A DNA stretch of 35,766 nt from Acidobacteriota bacterium (GCA_003225215.1 QIBC01000004.1:1-35766), one strand, 5' to 3'; positions 24,892 to 33,924 are shown, numbered from the stretch's first letter. The notes: generated by a model not told the origin, from the sequence alone. Made by a program: numbers and translations.

Positions 24892-26379
24892 CTACGTGCT
24901 GATCGCTGTTTCAAGCGATTGTAGGCTATTTGAGGCGCTTTGCAGTTGCGCCTGTGCGTTGCGCATCGCTGAGCTTAGCAGAGCGCCCTTTTCTGTCAGG
25001 CCCCGTTGCTCGGCCGCGGCGACGAGCCGATCAGTTTCTTCCTGCAATCGGCAGAAGAGATTCGTTAAGTAAATCAGCGAGTCGGCATGGGGCTTCCACA
25101 TGTATGCGGATTTCTGCTTCTGCTGGAACTCGAGCAGTTCTGTGACAGTCCGTGCCTTCATAGTGACCAATTTCACCAGGGCATCGGCGAAACGGGCGCG
25201 AAAGCTCTCTTCGCCCTCATACTGGCTGCGGAAAGCGTCCGCTTCCGCGGGCGTTAGCGAGAGACTGTGCTTCGGCAGCGGCACCGTAAAGCAGATTTTT
25301 GGGTCGGCAGCTCGTACGAATGCGCGGATCTGCTCGCAAGCCTGTTTGAACTTGTAATCTTCCACGTTTGCCTGGGCGGGCATAAGGGAAGCGGCAGCGT
25401 GATCCCGTGGGTCCGCGAAGGAACCAGCTGTGCTGTCCGAAACGGTCCCCGAAGGGAAGGAGGGATCAGGAACCGATTGTGGCCGATCCGGCAGAGGCGC
25501 CCGGCGCTTGTCCACTGCTTTTTTGAAAGTTGAGATTTTCTCGAAGTCTTCGCGGGCGCGGCCGTATTCCTTGTCCAGGATTTGTTCTTCCCCTTCCAGT
25601 TCGGTGAGGTGTTTGAGCCTGACCTCTCCATCGATGCGGCTCATGATGCTCGTGCCTTCCTGCTGCACTCGGGCGGCAAAACTCTTGATGTGTCGCGCCG
25701 CCTCCAGAAACAAATCGTCAAACCGCTTGCCAAAAAATCCGTTAAAGACTCCGATCACAGCCAGCACTTCCGGCTGATAGAAAGAGGTACCAAACGATCT
25801 CTTGAGGTTATGTATGCGGCCCAGAATACCGCAATCCATGAGTTGATCGAAGGTTCGGAAATCGATGAGTTCCTGATACAGGAACTCATACTCGCGCAGC
25901 AACTGTGCGTGCTCGACAGGCAGTTCCCTGAGTTGCACTTCGGCCAGTATGCGATTGATTTCAATCTTGAATTCGCATGCAGCGTTCGCGATAGCCTGAT
26001 AGCTGTCGTATGAATTGACTGCGGGGGCCGCATGTTGACGTAAGTCGCGACAAAGGAAGCCCAGTACACAGTCGGCCTTGTCCCGATCAAGATCGCTGAC
26101 CGAGCTCTTCTTCACGAAATAACGCAGCAGCGCCTCGGCGCTTGTGCGGTCCTTCGTTGCATACAACTGATCGCGCACCATCGCTGGAGCGATCGCCAAA
26201 TCGAGCACGCCGAGCCAACGCAGAACTCCAAGCATCGCTTCCCGAGTCTGTGCGGAACTGGACTGCGCCTGGATGACTTCTTGCGGAAGCGAAATCCCGT
26301 AGCCCAGATTGGTTTCCAAGGCGGCGACGTAAAAATGGTGCACAGATATCAAATCGAGCAGTTCATTGGCGGATGGCAA
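24892..26379 (-). CDS. Conserved-looking 495-aa protein of unknown function
   Basis: I do not recognise the family. The protein has no signal peptide or transmembrane helix and is rich in Leu, Glu, Arg and Gln, with long helical stretches suggesting a mostly alpha-helical, cytoplasmic fold. The stretch DKEYGRAREDFEKISTFKKA (middle) could be coiled coil. A proline/serine-rich low-complexity linker (RAPLPDRPQSVPDPSFPSG) separates an N-terminal part of about 300 residues from a C-terminal helical part. The start is TTG with GGAG about 8 bp upstream. Codon positions look regular and the frame is long, so it is a real gene. It is divergent from the double-PilZ gene 211 bp away, which makes a surface- or motility-related role conceivable but untested. 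Confidence 0.75.
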   Translation of the reverse strand: MPSANELLDLISVHHFYVAALETNLGYGISLPQEVIQAQSSSAQTREAMLGVLRWLGVLDLAIAPAMVRDQLYATKDRTSAEALLRYFVKKSSVSDLDRDKADCVLGFLCRDLRQHAAPAVNSYDSYQAIANAACEFKIEINRILAEVQLRELPVEHAQLLREYEFLYQELIDFRTFDQLMDCGILGRIHNLKRSFGTSFYQPEVLAVIGVFNGFFGKRFDDLFLEAARHIKSFAARVQQEGTSIMSRIDGEVRLKHLTELEGEEQILDKEYGRAREDFEKISTFKKAVDKRRAPLPDRPQSVPDPSFPSGTVSDSTAGSFADPRDHAAASLMPAQANVEDYKFKQACEQIRAFVRAADPKICFTVPLPKHSLSLTPAEADAFRSQYEGEESFRARFADALVKLVTMKARTVTELLEFQQKQKSAYMWKPHADSLIYLTNLFCRLQEETDRLVAAAEQRGLTEKGALLSSAMRNAQAQLQSASNSLQSLETAIST

Positions 26380-26590
26380 GGTGTCGCTCCGGTCGATTGA
26401 CCCTGTCTGAGGAGACTTGAGACTGTAGTGTGGCCAAGAGAAGAACGGATTTCAAGTAACTATGGTGTGACAGCAGAATGGGTCGTTATCATTATCATTG
26501 CGAGGGCGAAGTATTCATGGTCTCAAGCATTCGTAGTTACGATGGTAAGTTGTACGGCGTAAGAAATGGAGCCCATACTGAGTGCCCCAC

Positions 26591-27433
26591 ATGTCAAGAC
26601 GCAAGGAAAAACGGAACTTTCTTGCATTGCCTGTGCGCGCGTCACGGGCCGATAGCGCCGGCAACGACTCGCGTACAGTGGTGTGCACGCTCGACCTGAG
26701 CGCAAACGGCGCCCGGGTGATCGGCTTGTCGGGGATCAGCCAAGGCGAAGAGGTCATCCTGGAGCACAAGAAGAATCGAGTGCGCTTCCAGGCGGTTTGG
26801 GTTGCACAGCCCGGTACGGCGCGAGAGTATCAAGTCGGCCTGCGTTCGCTCGAACCTGAAAAGAAACTCGCCAACATCGATGAGTTCCTGATTGGCGAAT
26901 ATGTCGATCAATGGTCTCCCCAGCGGACAGAGGAGGACAATGCTCAGGGCGACAGACGATCGCTCCAGCGCTTCGACTGCAATCGCGGCGTGCAGTACTG
27001 GACCGAAGCGGACGAAAGCCGCAGCGTCGGACAACTTGAAAACATCAGCCTCAATGGCTGTTTCATAAACACGAAATTCCCACTGCCTCGCCGCACTCGC
27101 CTGAGTATGATCCTTTCCCTATATGGGATGAAGATTTCCCTGAAAGGTGAGGTACGCGCATGCTCGGACGCTGGAATGGGCGTGATCTTCACCGCACTCG
27201 ATCGGGAGCGCGAGACGCGAATCAAAAAAGCCGTGCAGCGCCTGGCCCGTGCTAGTTCACTTATTGACAGGAAATTGTCTGCCCAATCTGACATTCACGA
27301 AGCGGAAAGAATCCTGGAAGAGGTGCGGGGCTGGTACGATTGCAATCTCAGTCTTTCGTGGGAAGAGTTCTTCGATATTCAGGTGCGCATCAAAGGTAGC
27401 CTCGTCAGTGCGACCCTAGATAAAGAGCTTTAA
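26591..27433 (+). CDS. Tandem PilZ-domain protein
   Basis: 280 residues holding two PilZ domains. The first begins at the N-terminus: RKEKR (RxxxR) and TLDLSANGARV (DxSxxG), followed by beta strands as far as YQVGLRSLEP. The second, from about residue 118, has RRSLQRFDC (RxxxR) and ENISLNGCFI, where the Asp of DxSxxG is Asn. A helical C-terminal tail of about 60 residues follows. PilZ domains bind cyclic di-GMP through these two motifs and control motility, polysaccharide or surface functions; the first domain has the complete consensus, the second a weakened one. I start at ATG 26591, which gives the usual SRRKEKRNF opening; a GTG three codons upstream is the alternative. There is no clear operon partner. 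Confidence 0.88.
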   Translation: MSRRKEKRNFLALPVRASRADSAGNDSRTVVCTLDLSANGARVIGLSGISQGEEVILEHKKNRVRFQAVWVAQPGTAREYQVGLRSLEPEKKLANIDEFLIGEYVDQWSPQRTEEDNAQGDRRSLQRFDCNRGVQYWTEADESRSVGQLENISLNGCFINTKFPLPRRTRLSMILSLYGMKISLKGEVRACSDAGMGVIFTALDRERETRIKKAVQRLARASSLIDRKLSAQSDIHEAERILEEVRGWYDCNLSLSWEEFFDIQVRIKGSLVSATLDKEL

Positions 27434-27468
27434 CAGTTCACGAGGGTGTCGTAAGAGCGACTTTCGAC

Positions 27469-27966
27469 TCAGAGTTGGCTTAAGCTCTTGGCTTCTCTCG
27501 TGCCCGGTTTCATGCGCCGATAGCCGGGGTGTACGCCGGGAGTCAGTTTCTGATCGGTCGCGATTTTTTGCAGGAGCTCACCGAGTTGTTCACGTTCGGC
27601 GGGGGTCAGCGCGGCGCATAACGATTCCTTATGCTCGCGGGCGATGCGACCGATCTCGCTGAGCCTCCCCTGGCCTTTTTCGGTCAGATGCAGCGCATAT
27701 TGGCGGCGATCGTCGGCATTGGGACGGCGTTCGACCAGCCGCTGTTCCTCGAGCGTGTCGAGGATCGCGACCACACGGCTGGGATGGATGCCGAGTCTCG
27801 CCGACAGCTCCTGCTGACTGAGCCCGCCGGTGGCGCTTAACATCTGCAGAATCCCAGCATCGGGCGGCGTGAGCTTGAGGTGCGAGAGTCGCTCGCCGAA
27901 CCGCATAGCCGCGTGCGCACCGACCTGCGCCAGCAGGAAGGCGAGCGGAACTTTTGTCCTTTGCAT
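27469..27966 (-). CDS. MarR-family transcriptional regulator
   Basis: 165 residues with the MarR winged helix: PDAGILQMLSATGGLSQQEL, recognition helix HPSRVVAILDTLEEQRLVER and the wing RPNADDRRQYALHLTEKGQ. The C-terminal helix for dimerisation (LTPAEREQLGELLQKIA) is followed by a basic 25-residue tail. It is divergent from the DUF4386-like membrane protein with only 48 bp between start codons; a large AT-rich inverted repeat fills that gap. MarR proteins in this arrangement usually repress both themselves and the neighbour and are released by a phenolic or other small ligand. No ribosome-binding site is visible before the ATG. Confidence 0.93.
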   Translation of the reverse strand: MQRTKVPLAFLLAQVGAHAAMRFGERLSHLKLTPPDAGILQMLSATGGLSQQELSARLGIHPSRVVAILDTLEEQRLVERRPNADDRRQYALHLTEKGQGRLSEIGRIAREHKESLCAALTPAEREQLGELLQKIATDQKLTPGVHPGYRRMKPGTREAKSLSQL

Positions 27967-27978
27967 GAGTTATTATTG

Positions 27979-28017
27979 CATAATGTAATCGTTTAGTATA
28001 TAAATGATTGTATTATG
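27979..28017. promoter_or_regulatory. MarR-type operator spanning the divergent promoter and a start codon
   Basis: CATAATGTAATC (27979-27990) and GATTGTATTATG (28006-28017) are inverted repeats matching at 10 of 12 positions, with a 15-bp spacer containing TATATAAATG. The right arm ends exactly on the ATG of the membrane-protein gene. The whole 48-bp gap is strongly AT-rich compared with its surroundings. Confidence 0.6.
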
Positions 28018-28722
28018 AAACCGACTTTGCCTGTTCGATTTGCTGGACCTCCGCTCCTGCCGCTGGCCCTTGTTTACACGCTGTTGTTCGCCGCCAATCT
28101 CATCCCCGCGGCTTTGTTGCGCCGCGGGACAGCATTTGTCACGCCCTTCGGAGATCCCGAGGCCGCGCGCGCGTTCTTTGCCGGGAATCCACTCGCGGTG
28201 AAAGTAAGCGCGTTCTTCTTCTTCGGCTCCGCTGTACCTCTCGGCATCTACACTGCAACGGTTGTCAGCCGGCTACGCTTTCTCGGCGTGCGTGCTGCGG
28301 GAACGAACATCGCGCTCTTTGGCGGATTCGCCGCGTCAGGAGCCATCGCGATCTCCGCGCTTTGTACCTGGGTGCTTTCCGTGCCTGAAGTGTCGGCGTC
28401 GATGGTGGTCACGCGCGCTCTGTTCTTCCTTACGTTCCTGTTTGGCGGCGCCGGATTCGCCGTGGCATTCGGACTGCTCGCTGCGGGAGTCTCTGTTACC
28501 AGCCACTTTGCTCGATTATTGCCGCGATGGTTGGTCGTTTTGGGAATGATCGTCGCCGTGGCCGGCGAGATCGCTTCGTTAAGCCTGGTCGCCTATCCCG
28601 CGAACCTCGCAATCCCGGTTACGAGATTCCTAGGATTCGCCTGGCTGATCCTGGTCGGTGCCCGTTTGCCAAAAAGCCTCCGGGCTTCAGAAGGAGCGCC
28701 ACGAGAAATGGGCATCGCATGA
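28015..28722 (+). CDS. Multipass membrane protein, DUF4386-like
   Basis: 235 residues with about six or seven hydrophobic helices (for example LLPLALVYTLLFAANLIPAA, NIALFGGFAASGAIAISALC, RALFFLTFLFGGAGFAVAFG, LPRWLVVLGMIVAVAGEIAS). Length, helix layout and a late WLVVLG motif fit the DUF4386 group of bacterial integral membrane proteins of unknown function; I cannot verify the match. It is divergent from a MarR regulator and probably controlled by it. No Shine-Dalgarno sequence precedes the ATG, and the operator reaches the start codon, so the mRNA may be leaderless or nearly so. Its stop overlaps the start of a truncated SDR gene (ATGA). Confidence 0.75.
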   Translation: MKPTLPVRFAGPPLLPLALVYTLLFAANLIPAALLRRGTAFVTPFGDPEAARAFFAGNPLAVKVSAFFFFGSAVPLGIYTATVVSRLRFLGVRAAGTNIALFGGFAASGAIAISALCTWVLSVPEVSASMVVTRALFFLTFLFGGAGFAVAFGLLAAGVSVTSHFARLLPRWLVVLGMIVAVAGEIASLSLVAYPANLAIPVTRFLGFAWLILVGARLPKSLRASEGAPREMGIA

Positions 28723-28973
28723 GCTCTTTACGAGATCAAGTGGCGTTGGTGACCCGCAGTTCACGGGGAATAGGAGCTGCGATCGGCGAAAATGTCGCGA
28801 TGCAAGAAGTGCAACTCAATCACCGTGCAGAACGATGCACGTTCGTAGCGCTCGACCCTTCAGTTCCGAATGAAAAAATTAGGAATATCGGTGGTTCGTG
28901 GAACAAAGCCTTCGTGAGTGTTCTTGTATATCGAAGTCAACACTCTGGCAGACCACTTGCGAGCAGTGCCTGA
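28719..28973 (+). pseudogene. Short-chain dehydrogenase (SDR), truncated after the cofactor motif
   Basis: The first residues, MSSLRDQVALVTRSSRGIGAAI, are the beginning of an SDR oxidoreductase: beta strand 1, the TGxxxGIG nucleotide-binding turn (here TRSSRGIG, with the first Gly replaced by Arg) and helix 1. After about 30 residues the similarity ends and the frame runs to a stop at codon 85 through unrelated sequence, against about 250 residues in the family. The start overlaps the membrane-protein stop as ATGA, so the two were an operon. The loss of the rest and of the first Gly show that the gene is dead. Confidence 0.75.
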
Positions 28974-29640
28974 ATGCGGGCAGACGGACATGAAGCGCGT
29001 TGTATGCATCTTGCCCCAACTGAGAGGGTTGCTGCTGAAAAAGCCTGGGTCACAAAGATGCGTTCAGTGAGGCGCGACTATGAACTGCTTAGGAATTCCC
29101 AAATTGGTGACATCGAGGTTGCGCAAAGACGATTCCGACCGATCCAAAGTGGTGGCGATTTGCAAAATCCTCTTCCCGGGAACTTCTCCCCTTCATCCGT
29201 TGGGAATGGCTGCATACCTCAAACAAGCTGCGGAGATTTTCTCCGCACTACACGTTAGCTCGGCGGGTACTTGGACTTCTCTCATCCAGCTTTCCGGTTG
29301 TAAGCATATTGTGTACGAGCAGACTGCGCGACGCAGAAATCCGACGAAGCGATTATGACTGCTTGGCGCGGCACTAGTGGTTTGTTCTGATTTGACCCCT
29401 TGGCGGGGTACTAGGGGCTCGCTTTCAGCCATCCTTATTTATGTCTCTGATTTCAAAGAAGAATCCTGTGGAAAAGCGTTCGATTATTCCAGCCGCAAAC
29501 TAGGGAGTCTTTTCTCCCAAGCTATTGAAAAGATTGATCGCGAGATTTCGGAGAAATCGTGGTTGTACCGAATGTCCCGAAAATCGCCGAAAACAAGCGG
29601 CAGAAATATCTCCGTAGTCTATTGAGATCGCGAGAGATAT
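28974..29640. other. 667-bp decayed region before tRNA-Pro
   Basis: No frame resembles a known protein. The longest are a 94-codon frame at 28974 and a 92-codon frame at 29080, overlapping in different frames. A small GC hairpin CCCC-TTGG-CGGGG lies near 29397-29409. The region joins a truncated SDR gene to the 3' end of a tRNA gene, so an old insertion or excision at the tRNA is plausible, but I find no integrase remnant in it. Confidence 0.4.
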
Positions 29641-29717
<77 letters not shown>

Positions 29718-29926
29718 ACGTACAGAAGGAGAATCGCGAAAAATGCGGCGATTCTGTTCATTCGAGTATAGCAGGTGGCATGAGTGTGACTCGGGTCTTG
29801 CTTCCTTGTTCGCCAGTACTTTGCGTTTATTCATCTTCAAAAAAGTCATAGATATCCACGGCCTGCGCGATCGCTGCTGATATCAATGACTTTTTTGACC
29901 ATCAGAGCGCTTCTAAGCAGCACTGT

Positions 29927-30832
29927 TTAGCGGTGTTTAATAAAGGCTCCGGTGTGTAATTCGCCGATGGCCTGGCGAATCTGCTCCTGCGTGTTCATCA
30001 CGATGGGGCCGTACCACGCAACCGGTTCCTCGATTGGCTTGCCTGAAACTAGCAAGAAGCGGATGCCTTCATCGCCGGCCTGCACGACGATCTCATCCCC
30101 GCGGTCGAAGAGCACGAGCGAGTGATTGTTGACGTCGTACACCGGAGAGGCATTTGGATCTACGCCAGACTCCGTAAGAACCGCGCGTGGACTTGAGGCA
30201 TCGCGGAATGTGCCTGAACCTGCAAACACGTACGCGAAGGCATTGCGCGTGGTTTCGACTTTGAGCCGCTTGCGTTGACCAGGCGGCACAGAGATGTCGA
30301 GATAATTCGGATCGGCGGCGACTCCTTCTACCGGACCGCGCTTGCCTCCGAACTCTCCGCAGATCACACGCACCAAGGTTCCGTCATCTTCTGTGATCTC
30401 AGGAATCGCGCTCGAAGGAATGTCCTGATAGCGTGGATCGGTCATCTTCAGCGATGAAGGCAGGTTGGCCCAAAGCTGGAAACCATGCATTCGGCCCTGA
30501 CCATCTCCATTGGGCATCTCCTGATGCAGGATGCCGCTGCCGGCTGTCATCCATTGCACATCACCGGCTATCATCTTGCCTTTGTTGCCCAGGCTATCTC
30601 CGTGTTCGACAGAGCCTGCGAGCACGTAAGTGATCGTCTCGATGCCGCGATGCGGATGCCACGGGAATCCCGCGAGGTAGTCCTCGGGATTGTCGTTACG
30701 GAAATCATCGAGCAGAAGGAAAGGATCGAACTCCTTGGTTTTGCCAAAGCCAAAGGCTCGTTGAAGCTTTACGCCCGCGCCCTCAATGGTGGGCGTGGTT
30801 TGGATGATCTGTTTGACTGGACGGAGTGACAT
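29927..30832 (-). CDS. Pirin family protein
   Basis: 301 residues of a bicupin. The N-terminal cupin carries the metal site of pirins and YhhW-type quercetinases: HPHRGIETITYVL with two His, and WMTAGSGILHQEMP with a further His. The C-terminal segment (IVMNTQEQIRQAIGELHTG) is the pirin C-domain signature. The family includes quercetin 2,3-dioxygenases and proteins of regulatory or unknown role; the reaction cannot be fixed from sequence. I start at ATG 30832, preceded by AGAGAG, since family members begin there (MSLRPVKQI); a 51-residue upstream extension lacks similarity. It is divergent from the GNAT gene with a 165-bp intergenic region. Confidence 0.95.
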   Translation of the reverse strand: MSLRPVKQIIQTTPTIEGAGVKLQRAFGFGKTKEFDPFLLLDDFRNDNPEDYLAGFPWHPHRGIETITYVLAGSVEHGDSLGNKGKMIAGDVQWMTAGSGILHQEMPNGDGQGRMHGFQLWANLPSSLKMTDPRYQDIPSSAIPEITEDDGTLVRVICGEFGGKRGPVEGVAADPNYLDISVPPGQRKRLKVETTRNAFAYVFAGSGTFRDASSPRAVLTESGVDPNASPVYDVNNHSLVLFDRGDEIVVQAGDEGIRFLLVSGKPIEEPVAWYGPIVMNTQEQIRQAIGELHTGAFIKHR

Positions 30833-30997
30833 AGCTTCTCTCTTTCTGCGAATCCGAAACGCATAGTTTTGATGCCTGAGTACAGCGAACGATTCAGCGC
30901 GGCAAATCGGGCAGTTAGCGTGCCTACCAACGCAGGTTGCAATGGAACAACCAATAACATGGGAGCATCCGCTCACCTGAGTCAATAATGGACTGAG

Positions 30998-31468
30998 ATG
31001 TTCATGAGCGCGATCAGCTACAGACAGGCTTCACAATCGGACATTCCCGCCATGGCCGGCTTGCGCTCGGCGGAATGGGGTGAACAAAATTACTGGCAGA
31101 ATCGAATCGCCGGCTACATTGCTGGTGAACTCGATCCGCAGCATGCATTGAAACCACGCGCGGTCTTCGTTGCAATGCAAAATGAAGCGCTGATTGGCTT
31201 CATTGCCGGGCATCTCACGCGACGCTATGGCTGCGACGGAGAACTGGAGTGGATCAACGTCGTTCCTGGAAACAGAGGCAATGGAACTGCGGCTGAACTG
31301 CTTCGCCTGCTGGCTCAGTGGTTTATGGAGCACAAGGCGCGACGGATTTGTGTAGACGTTGATCCCGCGAACTCAGCCGCTCGAGGGTTTTATAGAAAGC
31401 ACGGCGCCACTGATCTGAACCGGCAGTGGCTGGTCTGGGATGACATCAGCATGGTAATGGCGGACTGA
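30998..31468 (+). CDS. GNAT family N-acetyltransferase
   Basis: 156 residues. The acetyl-CoA motif A is visible as VVPGNRGNGTAAELLRLLAQWF (R-x-x-G-x-A turn in NRGNGTA), preceded by the strand LEWINVV and followed by RICVDVDPANSAARGFYRKHG, the typical motif B with Asn, Ala and Tyr residues. The N-terminal YRQASQSDIPAMAGLRSAEW is also family-like. It transfers an acetyl group to an amine; substrate unknown. The ATG at 30998 or the one at 31004 may be used, since the site upstream is weak. It reads in the same direction as the M13 peptidase gene 80 bp further on but need not share its transcript. Confidence 0.9.
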   Translation: MFMSAISYRQASQSDIPAMAGLRSAEWGEQNYWQNRIAGYIAGELDPQHALKPRAVFVAMQNEALIGFIAGHLTRRYGCDGELEWINVVPGNRGNGTAAELLRLLAQWFMEHKARRICVDVDPANSAARGFYRKHGATDLNRQWLVWDDISMVMAD

Positions 31469-31548
31469 CGCCGGCTAAATCAATTGGCGTGCATTACCAA
31501 CCCTACATTTCTGTTACTCTTTGCCTTCAATTTCTGGAGCAGACAATC

Positions 31549-33639
31549 TTGAAGACCTTCTTAGCTTTGTCGGGGCGCAGGACGTTTTTCGCTGTTTTGA
31601 TCGTGAGCGCCAGCCTGGCGCAAGCTCAACAACAGAACGCGACGTCGGCATCCGGTTCTCCCGTTAGCGAGGCCACCCTGCCGTATTCGCCGAGCCTGGA
31701 TCTGACGTCGATGGACAAGTCTGCCGATCCGTGCGTGGACTTCTATCAGTACTCGTGTGGCGGCTGGCAGAAGAACAATCCAATTCCCCCGGATCAAACA
31801 TCATGGGGTGTGTACGGCAAGCTATATCAGGACAATCTTGGATTCCTGCGCGGCATCCTTGAGGAAGCAGCCAAAGCCAAACAGCGCGATGCTGTCACAC
31901 AGAAGATCGGCGACTACTACTCGGCTTGCATGGATGAAGCCGCGGTGAACAAACGCGGCGTGCAGGCTATCAAGCCGGAGTTGGGTGCGATTGCTGCGCT
32001 GAAGTCCGTACACGATCTAGCCCCGCTCGTCGCCCGGCTGCAGCTCGAGGCTGCGGGGACAACGATGTTCGGATCGTCCTCGATTCAGGATCCGGATAAC
32101 TCCGAGCAACAGATTGCTGGCATCAATCAGGGAGGCCTGGGACTTCCCGATCGCGACTACTACACCAAGGATGATGCCAAGTCGAAAGAGACGCGCGAGC
32201 GCTACTTGCAGCACGTACAGAAAGTGTTTGAATTGCTCGGCGATTCGCAAGATAAGGCAAAAACCGAGGCTCAGGACGTTATGCGGATGGAGGCTGGATT
32301 AGCTGCGGCCTCGCTCACTCGCGTGGAGCGCCGCGATCCGTACAAACGGAAGAACAAAATGAAGGTGGCTGACCTGCAGGCAGTCGCTCCTAATTTCGAT
32401 TGGCCGGCATTCTTCAAGGGCGCGAACGCGCCTACGTTCGAGATCCTCAATGTTACTGCGCCGCCTTTCTTCAAAGCTTTGAATTCCGAATTGAGCAGCG
32501 AGTCTCTGGACAACTGGAAGAATTATCTACGTTTCCACGTTGCCAATGCGTATTCCGCCTATCTTTCGCAACCATTCGTGGATGAGAACTTCGCGTTTTA
32601 CCGGCAGTATCTGCGCGGGGCAAAAGAGCAGCAACCGCGATGGAAGCGCTGCGTGCAATATGTGGACGATGATCTGGGCGAAGCACTGGGACAGGCCTAT
32701 GTTCGCAAAGTTTTTTCTCCAGAGCTCAAGGCCAGCACGCTAGACATGGTTCGCCGCATCGAAAACGCGATGGGACAGCGCATTCAGCAGCTCGATTGGA
32801 TGAGTCCGGAAACGAAGCAACAGGCCATGCTGAAACTCCAAGGAATGCGCAATAAAATCGGATATCCCGATAAGTGGCGCGATTACAGTTCCGTGAAGAT
32901 TACTGCCAAAGACTTCGTCGCCGATGTACGCAACGCGAACCTGTTCGAGTCGCGACGTCGCATCAACAAGATCGGACAGCCGGTCGATCATGCCGAATGG
33001 GGAATGACACCTCCGACTGTGAACGCCTACTACAACCCGGCAATGAATGACATCAACTTCCCTGCCGGAGTGTTGCAGCCCCCACTCTACGACGCCAAGA
33101 TGGACGACGCTCCCAATTACGGAGACACTGGCGGCACAATTGGCCATGAGTTGACGCATGGATTTGACGATCAGGGGCGCAAGTACGACGCCAAGGGTAA
33201 CCTGCGCGATTGGTGGACGAAGGAAGATGCAGAGAAGTTCACGCAGCGCACCCAATGTGTCGAAGACCAGTACTCAAAGTATGTAGTCGTCGACGATGTC
33301 CATATCAACGGCAAGCTCACGCTGGGTGAAGATGTGGCCGACCTCGGCGGCGAAATTCTGGCATATAACGCATGGAAGGACGCAACCAAGGATAAGAACC
33401 TGCAGCCTGCGAACGACCTCACGCCCGACCAGCGATTCTTTGTCGGCTTTGCGCAATGGGCATGTGAAAATACCCGTCCGGAAGATGCGCGGCTGCGGGC
33501 TCTGACAGATCCACACTCCCCTGCTCGATATCGGATCAATGGCGTCGTCGTGAACATGCCTGACTTTACGCAGGCATTCTCTTGCAAGGCCGGACAGCCA
33601 ATGACGAAAGCCGCGGATCAGGTGTGTCGGGTTTGGTGA
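31549..33639 (+). CDS. M13 family metallopeptidase (neprilysin/PepO type)
   Basis: About 696 residues. A signal peptide (TFFAVLIVSASLAQAQ) leads to the M13 N-terminal segment SADPCVDFYQYSCGGW. The zinc site is GHELTHGFDDQG (HExxH at residues 533-537), with the third ligand Glu594 in GEDVADLGG, the M13 ExxxD motif. The substrate-binding motif NAYYNP (TVNAYYNPAMNDINFPAG) precedes it, and the protein ends in VCRVW, the CxxW terminus of the family. It is an exported, zinc-dependent endopeptidase for small peptides. I start at TTG 31549, with GGAG 9 bp upstream, because the signal peptide begins there; the upstream ATG at 31489 would add an unlikely 20-residue leader. Confidence 0.96.
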   Translation: MKTFLALSGRRTFFAVLIVSASLAQAQQQNATSASGSPVSEATLPYSPSLDLTSMDKSADPCVDFYQYSCGGWQKNNPIPPDQTSWGVYGKLYQDNLGFLRGILEEAAKAKQRDAVTQKIGDYYSACMDEAAVNKRGVQAIKPELGAIAALKSVHDLAPLVARLQLEAAGTTMFGSSSIQDPDNSEQQIAGINQGGLGLPDRDYYTKDDAKSKETRERYLQHVQKVFELLGDSQDKAKTEAQDVMRMEAGLAAASLTRVERRDPYKRKNKMKVADLQAVAPNFDWPAFFKGANAPTFEILNVTAPPFFKALNSELSSESLDNWKNYLRFHVANAYSAYLSQPFVDENFAFYRQYLRGAKEQQPRWKRCVQYVDDDLGEALGQAYVRKVFSPELKASTLDMVRRIENAMGQRIQQLDWMSPETKQQAMLKLQGMRNKIGYPDKWRDYSSVKITAKDFVADVRNANLFESRRRINKIGQPVDHAEWGMTPPTVNAYYNPAMNDINFPAGVLQPPLYDAKMDDAPNYGDTGGTIGHELTHGFDDQGRKYDAKGNLRDWWTKEDAEKFTQRTQCVEDQYSKYVVVDDVHINGKLTLGEDVADLGGEILAYNAWKDATKDKNLQPANDLTPDQRFFVGFAQWACENTRPEDARLRALTDPHSPARYRINGVVVNMPDFTQAFSCKAGQPMTKAADQVCRVW

Positions 33640-33684
33640 GTCAGAATTGATCACTTTTCTTGATCTGTGATGTAGATTGAGTCG

Positions 33685-33924
33685 ATGAAGGAAGTAACAA
33701 TTTCTGAATTCCGGTCTAAGTGTTTGGCCATGCTAAGACAGGTCCAGAAAACCAAGAGACCGATTCGCATCACCAAATTTGGCAAGCCTCTGGCTGAGAT
33801 TGTTCCTGTATCTCCTCACAAGAACAAGGATTGGTTCGGCTTGCTTAAGGGCAAACTCGAGATCACTGGGGACATCGTGTCTCCGGTGTTCGATGAGAAG
33901 GACTGGAAGGACCTTCAAGATTGA
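33685..33924 (+). CDS. Antitoxin of the Phd/YefM (VapB-like) family
   Basis: 79 residues with the Phd/YefM fold: TISEFRSKCLAMLRQVQKTK (dimerisation and DNA binding), the strand RPIRITKFGKPLAEIVPV and a C-terminal toxin-binding tail DEKDWKDLQD. Such antitoxins normally precede a PIN-domain RNase toxin and repress the shared operon. Here the stop codon TGA overlaps a TTG that begins the vestige of the toxin gene, so the pair was translationally coupled. With the toxin gone, the antitoxin is an orphan, and may act only as a repressor or protect against a homologous toxin elsewhere. Confidence 0.9.
   Translation: MKEVTISEFRSKCLAMLRQVQKTKRPIRITKFGKPLAEIVPVSPHKNKDWFGLLKGKLEITGDIVSPVFDEKDWKDLQD

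Noticed and set aside
24464-24902. Overlapping plus and minus frames after the kinase gene
   Set aside because: Both have atypical composition and no signature; they cannot both be real, and neither is supported.
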